A DNA stretch of 34,103 nucleotides. It comes from Verrucomicrobiota bacterium. GTDB taxonomy: Bacteria; Verrucomicrobiota; Verrucomicrobiia; Chthoniobacterales; UBA10450. Shown piece by piece: positions 10,562 to 18,193 of this stretch. Positions within the stretch are counted from its first letter, which is position 1. Every line of letters starts with the position of its first letter. The DNA is taken from assembly GCA_003217875.1 (NCBI GenBank), contig QHMR01000105.1, positions 1 through 34,103 of the forward strand, in the 5' to 3' direction. The position numbers and the translations under genes were made by a program. The notes below the pieces were generated by a model. That model worked only from the letters and a program-made list of their open reading frames with translations, was not told where the DNA came from and searched no databases.

Positions 10562-10641
10562 TCTTCCTCTTCCTCTCACCCTGCTTCTTCGTCTCTTCTT
10601 GCCGATTAGGAGTTAGATTGGGAGGAAGCGGAAGAGGAAGA
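10562..10641. terminator. polypyrimidine/polypurine inverted repeat between convergent genes
   Basis: TCTTCCTCTTCC at 10562-10573 pairs perfectly with GGAAGAGGAAGA at 10630-10641 across a 56-base spacer, between the stops of ychF and the zinc-ribbon gene. It could form a long-loop stem shared by both transcripts, but there is no U-tract, so a terminator role is uncertain. Confidence 0.3.
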
Positions 10642-10649
10642 TTCTCAGG

Positions 10650-11258
10650 TTACGCCGCATCGTACAGAATCCGGCCACAGTTTTCGCAGCTTACGATTTC
10701 TTTTCCAGCTCTGACTTGAGCCGCGGTGGCAGTCGTCACTTTCATGTGACAGCCTGTACAAACCCCATGCTCGATGGCTAACCCCTGTAATTGCGAGTCC
10801 AAAGCTTTCGATTTTTCGTCCAAGTCAATCGTTTGCCGGGCGATCGAGTCTTTGGCCGCAGCTGCTTTCTTTTCTTCATCGCCGAGGTCCGCTTTAATCT
10901 TGTCTGCTAGGACCATGAGTTCCAACTCTTCGTCCTCGATCTTGCGAATCTCATTTTCGTACCGCTCGATTTCATGACCAATCGCCTGAAATTCATCATT
11001 CTTGCGCGTCTGATATTGCTGTGTCTTGAGACGTGAGATGGTCTCAGTGCGAGTGCCCACATCCAGCTCAAGTTTCTTACGATCCATTTCAACCTGTCGC
11101 GTTCTATGCTTAAGCGCCTCCAAGCTTGCCCTGCTTGCGGCTAATTGGGCTTCCAAGCTCTTGCGCCGTAACGGCACTGTTTCGATTTCGATCCCAATCT
11201 GTCTGATCTTTTGCTCGCGATCTTGGAGAATGAGCAGTTGTTCCAAATCGGAATGCAC
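10650..11258 (-). CDS. coiled-coil protein with C-terminal C4 zinc ribbon
   Basis: The 202-residue protein has an N-terminal long coiled coil (about residues 5-155, rich in Glu, Lys, Arg and Leu heptads) and a C-terminal C4 zinc ribbon formed by CTGC and CENC, ending GRILYDAA. This is the layout of the widespread bacterial DUF164/zinc-ribbon family, whose structure is known but whose role is not settled; nucleic-acid binding has been suggested. It is cytoplasmic. Length is normal (about 230-250 in many phyla, shorter here). The redoxin gene lies upstream on the same strand, 37 bases away, so the two may share a transcript. Confidence 0.85.
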   Translation of the reverse strand: MHSDLEQLLILQDREQKIRQIGIEIETVPLRRKSLEAQLAASRASLEALKHRTRQVEMDRKKLELDVGTRTETISRLKTQQYQTRKNDEFQAIGHEIERYENEIRKIEDEELELMVLADKIKADLGDEEKKAAAAKDSIARQTIDLDEKSKALDSQLQGLAIEHGVCTGCHMKVTTATAAQVRAGKEIVSCENCGRILYDAA

Positions 11259-11295
11259 GTGCGCTGAAGTTATTGATTCGGCGGAGCGCCGTCAA

Positions 11296-12077
11296 TCACT
11301 GCTCGGCTGGCTCAATTTGTTTGAAGGCACTGAGGACTTGCTCCGGCCGGGCACGGACGGAGATGTTTTCGGTGAGGTTGACCCAACGAACGATTCTGCT
11401 GGAATCGATCAGAAACTCGGCGGGTCGTGCGATGTCCGCGCCTTTTGGCCCTGCCCTGGGATGCAGCACATCGTAACGGCGAATCACTTCGGCTTTAGGA
11501 TCGGAAAGCAACGGGAATGTGTAGCCGAGTTTTTGAGATTGCCGCCGGTTAATGTCCGGTGGATCGACACTAATACCGACGACGCGGATGCCGCGCGCAT
11601 CGAACTCCGAAAGCTTTTGCCGGAAACTCCGCAACTCGGAGTTGCATAGCGGTCACCAGAAACCGCGATAGAAAATCAGCACGACAGCTTTTGATCCGGA
11701 AAGCAAATCGCCCAAACCCACCGGCATCGCGTTTTGATCCAGCAACAGGAAGTCCGGTGCCTGTTAAGGCGCGGCGCATGGGCAGAGAGAGGAACCTGAC
11801 GCACGACATAGAAAATTTCGTAACTGAAAAACGCGAAAAAAAACAAACCGATCGCGGCGAGTACCGGGCCGAAGATTTTACCGCGATAGAGTTGCGGTCG
11901 GCCAAACGCGCGAAAGAGGCCAAAAATCAACAATGCAGCGCCAATCCCAAAGAGCAAAAGATTCGCCCATGGAAAATCGCGCGTGAGTGGATAACGAACG
12001 AAAAACCCGTAGGAAAATAATCCGCCGAGGGCGACAACAAAACCAACCCAGATCGGCCAGTTCCATTTCCGTTTCAT
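11296..12077 (-). pseudogene. membrane-anchored redoxin, candidate selenoprotein, with apparent frameshift
   Basis: Read together, two frames give one protein: a membrane domain from ATG 12077 (MKRKWNWPIWVGF..., about four helices) and an AhpC/TSA-type redoxin domain beginning QAPDFLLLDQ and ending near EPAEQ. The frames join near 11762-11766, where adding one base in CTTAACAGG gives RLNQAPDF. Inside the redoxin domain the active-site segment reads IFYRGFW-stop-PLCNSELRSF, with TGA at 11653-11655 exactly where family members have the first cysteine of CxxC. A hairpin fitting bacterial SECIS rules follows. I infer a thiol/selenol oxidoreductase facing the periplasm. The TGA alone suggests selenocysteine; the frameshift suggests decay or a sequencing error. 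The ATG overlaps the upstream transporter's TGA (ATGA), indicating translational coupling. Confidence 0.75.
11625..11655 (-). promoter_or_regulatory. candidate bacterial SECIS element after in-frame UGA
   Basis: On the minus strand, TGA (11655-11653) is followed by 9 bases, then stem AACTCCG (11643-11637), loop AGTTG and stem CGGAGTT (11631-11625), a perfect 7-bp hairpin. The loop starts 16 bases after the UGA and has G as its second base. This meets the published bSECIS rules (loop 16-37 bases from UGA, a G in the first two loop bases). It has not been tested against chance. Confidence 0.5.
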
Positions 12078-14080
12078 GTCGATCTTGCCGTCGCCATCCG
12101 CAGAATCCATCGGTAAAGCATGAACCCGATGGCCGCGAACGCCACGCCGCCGATGAAAACGCTGGCCTTTTCGAATCCGGGACCCACCAGGGCAAGCGGC
12201 GCAGCTTTGCCGGAGAAAACAACGATCGCGGAAAGGATGACGCCGATGATGCTCTCCCCCACGATCAACCCCGACGCGAGAAGCACGCCAAGCTGTTTCG
12301 TCGCTTCGGGCTTTGGAGTGCGATTAGCGTGTTGGTCGAAGAACCACCCGACAATCGCGCCGACGACAATCATCAACGTGCTTTGCGTCGGCAGATAAAT
12401 TCCGAGGCCAACAGCCAGCGGCGGAACACGCATGTGTTTCGTCGTCCGCGCGAGTATTTCATCCAATAAAATGATGCCGATGCCGATCAATCCACCAATT
12501 CGGATCAAGCTCCAGTCAATGTCAGCGGCTATGACGCCTTGAGCCAAAGAGGAAATCAGCCCCGCCTGCGGCGCCGGCAGTGGATGGGCATGCAGCTCTG
12601 CTCCCGGCGCGCCTACGAAACCGTAGGCGTGATTCACCAGATCGAGCACCGGCGGAATCACAAACGCGCCCGCAATAACACCGATGACGAGTGCCACCTG
12701 CTGCTTCCACGGCGTGGCATCAACCAGTTGGCCAGTCTTGAGATCCTGAAGGTTGTTGTTGGCAATCGCAGCGACGTTGAAGATTACCGCCGTTGTAAAC
12801 AATGCGAAAGCCATTAACGCTTTGCCAGAATCCGGCGACACATAAGGTTTAACGCCGATAACGAGTAACAACGCCGCGCCAATCACCACCAAAATCCCAA
12901 TGCCCGAGAGCGGGCTGTTGGACGAACCGATCAGACCCGCCATGTAACCGCACACCGCTGAGACGAAGAAGCTCATAAGCACGACATAAGCAACGCCGCC
13001 GATGATGAGCGTTGGGAGATGCGCACCGAGGCCGCTGGTGTTGCCGAAATAGCCGAGCAACCATCCGATCGGCAGCATGCACGCCAAAGTGATAAGACCG
13101 ACGATACCGATTGGAATGTCGCGCTCCGTGATCGGAAGCGTGTCGGCTTTGCCGGCTTTGCGCGCGCGTGAAGCGGCCATCGCACTCGCGAGACCGCTCG
13201 CAACCGGCTTCACTAATTTCAGCAGCGTCCAGATCGCCGAAACGCCGATCGCTCCGGCGCCGACGAAACGCACTTTCGTGCTCCAAGTCTTTTGCGCGAG
13301 CGTGGCCGTGGCCGTCGTGACATCGCCGGCAATGGCTGAAAAATGCGGGACGCCCCAGCCCCAACCAATCAGCGCGCCGATCAACATCGCAATTCCAACC
13401 GAAAGACCAACCAAATGTCCGATCGCGAGAAGTGCGAACGACAACGCGAAGTCGTAACCGCTAACTGCGCCGCGCCTGCCGATTCGAAAAGTTTGTGCGA
13501 CGTCTGCTGCGAAAATTTGCGTACCGACGATCACCGCGAAGACCGCGGAAACAATCGATCCCCACAACACCGCGAGCAAACCGGCGCGGCCGTGTTCGAT
13601 ATCAGAAGCGTGCGCGGAATCGCCGCTGCTGCCAACCTTGAGCACTTCAGCGCAGGCGACGCCTTCCGGATACGGCAAGTCCGAAGTCGTCACTAATGCA
13701 CGCCGCAGCGGGATTGAATACATAACGCCAAGAATTCCGCCGAGCGCGCAGATCCAAAACGAGGTCCAGAACGGAAATTCCGTCCAATAGCCAATCATGA
13801 TCAAACCGGGCAACACAAAGATGATAGATGACAGTGTTCCCGCCGCGGACGCGACCGTCTGCACAATGTTGTTTTCTTGAATGGTCGCATCGCGGAAACC
13901 CCGCAGGATTGCCATCGAAATCACCGCCGCCGGAATCGACGTCGAAAACGTGAGGCCGGCCTTGAGGCCGAAGTACACATTGGCCGCAGTGAACACGAGT
14001 GTGATGACTGCGCCTATGATCAGGCCGCGGACGGTGAGTTCGGCACGGGTACTCTCGCGCATTTGCTGGTTGGCGTTCAC
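12074..14080 (-). CDS. OPT-family oligopeptide/metal-chelate transporter
   Basis: The 668-residue integral membrane protein has about 14-16 hydrophobic helices. Its opening (TVRGLIIGAVITLVFTAANV then YFGLKAGLTFSTSIPAAVIS) is the hallmark of bacterial OPT-family proteins, which import oligopeptides or, in the YSL-like branch, metal-siderophore complexes, using the proton gradient. SSNSPLSGIGI (mid-protein) and the NNNLQDLKTGQLV segment are also typical OPT motifs. Which substrate it carries cannot be told. Its stop overlaps the redoxin start as ATGA, so the two are translationally coupled. Length is normal for the bacterial group (about 600-700). Confidence 0.93.
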   Translation of the reverse strand: MNANQQMRESTRAELTVRGLIIGAVITLVFTAANVYFGLKAGLTFSTSIPAAVISMAILRGFRDATIQENNIVQTVASAAGTLSSIIFVLPGLIMIGYWTEFPFWTSFWICALGGILGVMYSIPLRRALVTTSDLPYPEGVACAEVLKVGSSGDSAHASDIEHGRAGLLAVLWGSIVSAVFAVIVGTQIFAADVAQTFRIGRRGAVSGYDFALSFALLAIGHLVGLSVGIAMLIGALIGWGWGVPHFSAIAGDVTTATATLAQKTWSTKVRFVGAGAIGVSAIWTLLKLVKPVASGLASAMAASRARKAGKADTLPITERDIPIGIVGLITLACMLPIGWLLGYFGNTSGLGAHLPTLIIGGVAYVVLMSFFVSAVCGYMAGLIGSSNSPLSGIGILVVIGAALLLVIGVKPYVSPDSGKALMAFALFTTAVIFNVAAIANNNLQDLKTGQLVDATPWKQQVALVIGVIAGAFVIPPVLDLVNHAYGFVGAPGAELHAHPLPAPQAGLISSLAQGVIAADIDWSLIRIGGLIGIGIILLDEILARTTKHMRVPPLAVGLGIYLPTQSTLMIVVGAIVGWFFDQHANRTPKPEATKQLGVLLASGLIVGESIIGVILSAIVVFSGKAAPLALVGPGFEKASVFIGGVAFAAIGFMLYRWILRMATARST

Positions 14081-14256
14081 CGGTCAATAACGTCACCGCG
14101 GTCTTCTGCCCGACGACGCGAGCGGAGGATAGTGCGGAATCGCCAAACGGGTCAAGATGTGTAGTTGAACGGGCAGACTAACCACGTTCACGTTGGGCGC
14201 ACGCAACTGCCTGTCCCAAGCGCGCTCGGCTCACGCGCTGCGCGTCTTTCCCCAGA

Positions 14257-15357
14257 TCAAAACATCTCGACTGGCGAGGGCTTGACGTTTTGGACGCTGC
14301 TCTGCCTGGCACGTTCTTCGCCAAGAACGGCGACGCGCAGATCCCAGATTTCATTGTCAATTTTGCGAAAAGCGGTTTCGGAAAATTCGGCCGGTGGCGA
14401 CAGCTTTTTCTTAAGCCGGGCGACGCTTTGTAGAGCGTGCTGGGTCTGCTTGCTTGGCAGTTTGCCAAGAATCCGATGCACGTTTTCGATCTCGGGAATT
14501 CGGTGGCAAATCATAACCAGATCATTTCCAGCCGCGATGGCGAGACGAATTGTTTGGTCGAGGCTGTAACCGTTCAGAATCGCCCCCATATCGAGATCGT
14601 CCGTCATGACGAATCCGTCGAAGCCAAATTCGCTGCGAAGAAGGTCGGTGATGACCTGGCGTGACAGGCTCGCCGGAGTTTTTTCCGGTTCGAAGCAGGG
14701 ATACCACCCATGACAAATCATCATGCTGTCCACTTCATTTACGAACTGGCGAAAAACGGCTAACTCGTTTTGATCTAATTCTTCGCGGGTGCGCTCGATG
14801 CGCGGCAACTGGTAATGAGCATCTGAAGTTGCAGCGGAATAACCGGGGAAATGTTTCCCGCAGCTCGCGATCCCCTGCCCTCTCATCGCCTCGTTGAATG
14901 CGCCGGCATTTTGAATGACCTCTTCGACAGTTCTCCCGTAACAACGGCCGCGTAACGAATTTTCGGCATCGTCATCAAATGAAACGTCGAGAACCGGGCA
15001 CAAATCCAAATTGAACCCGAAAACCCGCAGCAAACGCCCGGTAATGTCACCGTGACGCCTGATCAAATCGAGATCGCCTTTTTCGCGCAGTTGTTGTGCG
15101 TTTGGCGGTTCGTTGCCGATCCTGCGTAATCGCGAAACGCGACCGCCCTCCTGATCTACCGTGATGATTGGCTCGATTTCGCTGAGGTCGCGCAAATCGT
15201 CGATAAGCTTTCGAAGTTGCGCGGCGTTTTCGAGGTTGCGGCCGAAAAGAATAAAAGCGCCCGGTTGCACCCGCCGGAACAATTGCGCAGTCTCGGTGTC
15301 CAGTTCCTTGCCCGGAACGCCGATCATAATGAGTTGACCCAGGGAATCGCTCTCCAT
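14257..15357 (-). CDS. nagZ: glycoside hydrolase family 3 beta-N-acetylhexosaminidase (NagZ-like)
   Basis: Starting at ATG 15357 (MESDSLGQLIMIG) gives 366 residues; an earlier in-frame start adds 12 residues without homology. The GH3 barrel shows PGAFILFGRN, the substrate segment TVDQEGGRVSRLR, the NagZ signature GKHFPG followed by the flexible loop with SDAHYQLP carrying the acid/base His, and the nucleophile region VMTDDLDMGA. NagZ removes GlcNAc from 1,6-anhydro-muropeptides during cell-wall recycling. It is probably cytoplasmic, as no signal peptide is seen. The C-terminal tail of about 40 residues is not typical. Adjacent genes are not wall-related, though three L,D-transpeptidases lie elsewhere in the window. 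Confidence 0.87.
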   Translation of the reverse strand: MESDSLGQLIMIGVPGKELDTETAQLFRRVQPGAFILFGRNLENAAQLRKLIDDLRDLSEIEPIITVDQEGGRVSRLRRIGNEPPNAQQLREKGDLDLIRRHGDITGRLLRVFGFNLDLCPVLDVSFDDDAENSLRGRCYGRTVEEVIQNAGAFNEAMRGQGIASCGKHFPGYSAATSDAHYQLPRIERTREELDQNELAVFRQFVNEVDSMMICHGWYPCFEPEKTPASLSRQVITDLLRSEFGFDGFVMTDDLDMGAILNGYSLDQTIRLAIAAGNDLVMICHRIPEIENVHRILGKLPSKQTQHALQSVARLKKKLSPPAEFSETAFRKIDNEIWDLRVAVLGEERARQSSVQNVKPSPVEMF

Positions 15358-15396
15358 GGGCGGACAGATTAGCGCCCAAGCCTCAATATTCAACGG

Positions 15397-15460
15397 CTGT
15401 CATTCTGAGCGAAGCGAAGGATCTCAGATTACAGATGTTTCGCTTCGCTCAACATGACAG
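15397..15460. repeat. 64-bp imperfect palindrome, AGCGAAGCGAA family, copy 1
   Basis: The arms CTGTCATTCTGAGCGAAGCG and CGCTTCGCTCAACATGACAG are imperfect inverted repeats around a short centre. It lies between the divergent starts of nagZ and nadD. A copy about 92% identical by hand count, in the opposite orientation, sits at 20235-20298. Flanking bases (ATTCAA before, AATGTTGAG after) are also shared, so the full unit may be about 90 bp. Such GCGAAGCGAA palindromes are dispersed in many environmental genomes. Confidence 0.85.
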
Positions 15461-15502
15461 GATGGTGTTGAATGTTGAGCGCTGAGCATTGAGCATTCAG
15501 CG

Positions 15503-16069
15503 TTGAAAATAGGAATCTATGGCGGCACGTTCGACCCGGTCCATCACGCCCATTTGATTCTCGCCCGCGACGCTCTCGAAACATTGGGAGTTGACGAAGT
15601 AATCTTTGTGCCGGCGGCGATTTCTCCTCTGAAGAAGGCCGCTCCGATTGCGAGCAGCGAATCACGATTAGCAATGTTGCGGGCGGCGGTTAAAGGCGAG
15701 TCGAGGTTTTCCGTGGAAGACTGTGAGCTGCGTCGCCCGCCACCCTCTTACACAATCGATACCGTCGAAGAAGTTCGGCGACGCAACAGCGATGCAGCGA
15801 TCTACTGTTTGGTCGGTGAAGATAACGTGGCCAAGCTCACAAAATGGCATCGCTTTGCCGAGCTGGAAAAAATGGTGCATTTCATTGTCCTCGATCGCAC
15901 CGGTCAACCACGCTCCCACTCTTATCCCGTCATTGAGCGGAAAATCGACATCTCGGCAACAGAAATAAGAAAGCGAGTTGCCTCTGGCCGATGCATTCGT
16001 TATCTCGTACCGCCAGCAGTGGAAGAAATCATCCGCCGCGAGAAACTTTACCTGGAGCAATCGAAATAA
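15503..16069 (+). CDS. nadD: nicotinate-nucleotide adenylyltransferase
   Basis: The 188-residue enzyme joins ATP and nicotinate mononucleotide to form deamido-NAD, the central step of NAD synthesis. The nucleotidyltransferase motif GGTFDPVHHAHL is at 8-19 and the ISATEIR motif near the C-terminus (150-156). LVGEDNVAKLTKWHR is the usual substrate segment. The start must be the TTG at 15503, because the family begins with Lys-Ile-Gly-Ile-Tyr-Gly-Gly and no ATG or GTG lies in frame upstream near it. It is preceded by a stretch of repeated TTGAGC/CATTGAGC words next to the 64-bp palindrome. It is coupled to rsfS downstream, a common arrangement. Confidence 0.95.
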   Translation: MKIGIYGGTFDPVHHAHLILARDALETLGVDEVIFVPAAISPLKKAAPIASSESRLAMLRAAVKGESRFSVEDCELRRPPPSYTIDTVEEVRRRNSDAAIYCLVGEDNVAKLTKWHRFAELEKMVHFIVLDRTGQPRSHSYPVIERKIDISATEIRKRVASGRCIRYLVPPAVEEIIRREKLYLEQSK

Positions 16070-16425
16070 CCCCGGAAAGCTTAGCAACAACCTGCGCGGA
16101 ACTCGCCTCGAACAAAAAGGCGGAAAACATCGTTGTGCTGGATTTGCGCGACATCTCGACGTTCACGGATTTTTTTGTGATCTGCTCTGGCAGCTCCGAG
16201 CCTCAACTGAAAGCGATCGCAAACGAAATCGAAACACGATTGCGAGAGGACCATTCTGTTCGGCCTGTAGCGATTGATGGATTTCCCGCCAGCCAATGGA
16301 TGGTGCTCGACTTCCTGCAGGTTGTTGTCCACATTTTTCATCAGGACAAGCGGGCTTTCTACAGTCTCGAAGACTTATGGGGCGATGCGCCCCGGATACA
16401 ATGGCAAACGACAGCGGTTCGTTGA
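15991..16425 (+). CDS. rsfS: ribosomal silencing factor
   Basis: RsfS binds ribosomal protein uL14 and blocks 30S-50S joining when nutrients are short. The family core is clear: NKKAENIVVLDLRDISTFTD, then FVICSGSS, DGFPASQWMVLDF and VVVHIFHQDKRAFYSLEDLW. The only canonical in-frame start before this core is ATG 15991, which overlaps nadD by 79 bases and adds about 25 residues of non-family sequence. The natural start by homology is Ile26, an ATA at 16066, preceded by GGAG at a spacing of 8 and overlapping nadD's TAA. I list the ATG ORF but think the ATA, a rare start, is more likely. Length from ATA would be 119 residues, typical for RsfS. Confidence 0.9.
   Translation: MHSLSRTASSGRNHPPRETLPGAIEITPESLATTCAELASNKKAENIVVLDLRDISTFTDFFVICSGSSEPQLKAIANEIETRLREDHSVRPVAIDGFPASQWMVLDFLQVVVHIFHQDKRAFYSLEDLWGDAPRIQWQTTAVR
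16054..16068 (+). promoter_or_regulatory. rsfS: ribosome-binding site placed for an ATA start of rsfS
   Basis: GGAG at 16054-16057 is 8 bases before ATA at 16066-16068, an ideal Shine-Dalgarno spacing. The ATA overlaps the nadD stop (16067-16069) as ATAA, which would be the usual ATGA coupling if G had become A. Confidence 0.5.
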
Positions 16426-16525
16426 TCAACGCCTCTGGCACGCAGCTACCTTAATCCGCAGGGCTTTTCATTAAAGCCTCGGACTCGGACGTACTGCGCT
16501 TACTTGGCGGACAAAGCCGCCACAA

Positions 16526-17290
16526 TTATTTCGGCGATGGCGCGGACGGCGGAGTACCCTTTGACGCAGCCGGTGGCGTCGCTCTCGGCGAACCCGCTGG
16601 GCCAGGTGTTGGAGTCGGCTTGGCGTCCAGTAGTTCTACTTCAAAAATCAGAGCCGCGTTGGGACCGATCTCTGGACTGACGGAGCGTTCGCCATAGGCG
16701 AGGCTCGGTGGAATCCACAACTGATATTTTGATCCGACTTTCATCAGTTGAAGCGCTTCGGTCCACCCCTTGATGACGCCAGTAACTGGAAAAGTGGCCG
16801 GCTGCCCGCGCTTGTAAGAACTGTCGAACTCAGTGCCGTCGATGAGAGTGCCGCGATAATTTACCGTCACCATGTCGGTCGGTTTGGGCTGGGGTCCGCT
16901 TCCCTCCTTCTCGACTTTATATTCCAACCCACTGGCAGTTGTTTTTACTCCTGGTTTCTTTTTGTTCTCCTCGAGAAACTTCGCGCCCTCGGTCTTATTT
17001 TTCTCTCCCGCCTGCTTCTGTTTTTGTTCCATGTCTTTCTCAAATTGTGCCATGACGTCTTTGACTTGGTCTTGGGTCAGTTGCGGTTTACCGGCGATGG
17101 AGTCTTTGATGCCGGCGGCGAGAATGTCGGGATTAATGTCTACTTTCTGCCGGCTAAGATTGAATCCAATATTCATGCCGATGCTGTAGCTGACCTTGTC
17201 CTTCTGGTCTTTAAGTTGCGGTGATTTCTCTTGCCCGAACAACGGCAATGCAACTAAGGATGCGCTGACGATAAGAATGAAATATTTCAT
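16526..17290 (-). CDS. secreted FKBP-type peptidyl-prolyl isomerase
   Basis: The 254-residue protein has a Sec signal peptide (MKYFILIVSASLVALPLFG, then cleavage near GQE), a helical FKBP-type dimerisation domain at about residues 28-105 (KVSYSIGMNIGFNL..., Lys/Gln-rich coil), and a FKBP catalytic domain at about 120-226 with NYRGTLIDGTEFDSSY, VIKGWTEALQLMKVGSKY and IPPSLAYGE. It therefore resembles FkpA/Mip proteins that refold proteins in the periplasm. The last 28 residues are a Pro/Thr/Ser/Ala-rich tail, unusual and possibly a linker or wall-associated region. It is transcribed divergently from the next gene, whose chosen start lies 60 bases away. Confidence 0.93.
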   Translation of the reverse strand: MKYFILIVSASLVALPLFGQEKSPQLKDQKDKVSYSIGMNIGFNLSRQKVDINPDILAAGIKDSIAGKPQLTQDQVKDVMAQFEKDMEQKQKQAGEKNKTEGAKFLEENKKKPGVKTTASGLEYKVEKEGSGPQPKPTDMVTVNYRGTLIDGTEFDSSYKRGQPATFPVTGVIKGWTEALQLMKVGSKYQLWIPPSLAYGERSVSPEIGPNAALIFEVELLDAKPTPTPGPAGSPRATPPAASKGTPPSAPSPK

Positions 17291-17350
17291 AAGATGGTGA
17301 TTCCCGCGCCGGGTTTAATTAAGCTAACCGCCGCAGAAAGCCGCACGCTA

Positions 17351-18193
17351 ATGGATAAATGCCGCCCGTCAAGAAAACAGCATGACTGGTCATCCAGGCG
17401 CCCTTATCCCCTGGTACTATTGCTTATTACCTGGATGATTCCATTGTGGCCGCAGATCTCCTGCGGAATCACTCTCTCGCATTCCGACGTTCAAAGGATC
17501 GGAAAAAAAATCTGGCAAAACGAATGTAATGGAACTATTTCCGGGCTGACTTCATGGAATCAAGGCGAAGACTTTGCATCGCTCGGCATTGGCCATTTCA
17601 TCTGGTATCCGAAAGGACGACGCGGCCCATTTGAAGAAAGTTTTCCCAAAGTCGTGAGTTTCATTTCAAAACGCGGCGCGAAATTGCCAACATTGCTCTT
17701 GAGAGGCGGCGAACAGCCATGTCCATGGAACTCACGTGCGGAGTTTCTTCGCGCGCAACACACGATAGAGATGAATCAATTACGCCAGTTTCTGGTGGAT
17801 ACGATCGCTCTTCAGGCCGAATTTCTCATTGGCCGGTTGGAGAGCGCGCTGCCTAAAATGCTGGATGAAGCGGCGCCTGGCGATCGAGCCAACGTACAGC
17901 AACAGTTCGACCGCCTGGCGAGAACTGCGCAAGGCTGCTACGCCATTGTCGATTATGTCAACTTCAAGGGGGAAGGCGTCCTGCATACGGAGCGATACCA
18001 AGGTCAGGGATGGGGCTTGCTTCAGGTCCTCGAAAGCATGCATGGTACCGGTGACGCTGATGCGGTTGATGAATTCGCGCGTGCGGCGAGGGCGACCTTG
18101 ACTCGACGCGTGCACAACGCTCCGGTCGGACGGCATGAATCACGTTGGTTAACGGGTTGGATTCGGCGCGTGAACAGCTACAATGGCGGCTAA
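17351..18193 (+). CDS. conserved secreted protein, possibly lysozyme-like
   Basis: From ATG 17351 the product has 280 residues: a basic N-terminus, a hydrophobic stretch (PLVLLLITWMIPLWPQIS) that may be a signal peptide, then a globular region. Striking conserved-looking phrases are KIWQNECNGTISGLTSWNQG, SLGIGHFIWYPKG, VDYVNFKGEG, YQGQGWGLLQVL and a C-terminal RWLTGWIRRVNSY. The Glu in NEC and the tightly packed aromatic/Gly motifs recall muramidase-like domains, but I do not recognise a named family and make no catalytic claim. Its stop overlaps the following L,D-transpeptidase by 11 bases, which suggests a shared cell-envelope role. A start at 17294 is also possible. Confidence 0.6.
   Translation: MDKCRPSRKQHDWSSRRPYPLVLLLITWMIPLWPQISCGITLSHSDVQRIGKKIWQNECNGTISGLTSWNQGEDFASLGIGHFIWYPKGRRGPFEESFPKVVSFISKRGAKLPTLLLRGGEQPCPWNSRAEFLRAQHTIEMNQLRQFLVDTIALQAEFLIGRLESALPKMLDEAAPGDRANVQQQFDRLARTAQGCYAIVDYVNFKGEGVLHTERYQGQGWGLLQVLESMHGTGDADAVDEFARAARATLTRRVHNAPVGRHESRWLTGWIRRVNSYNGG

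Noticed and set aside
11755-11770. Programmed -1 frameshifting joining the two halves of the redoxin gene
   Set aside because: The heptamer here (C CTT AAC) is not a slippery X XXY YYZ site, since slipping would put TAA in the A site. No supporting structure was found, so a single-base loss is simpler.
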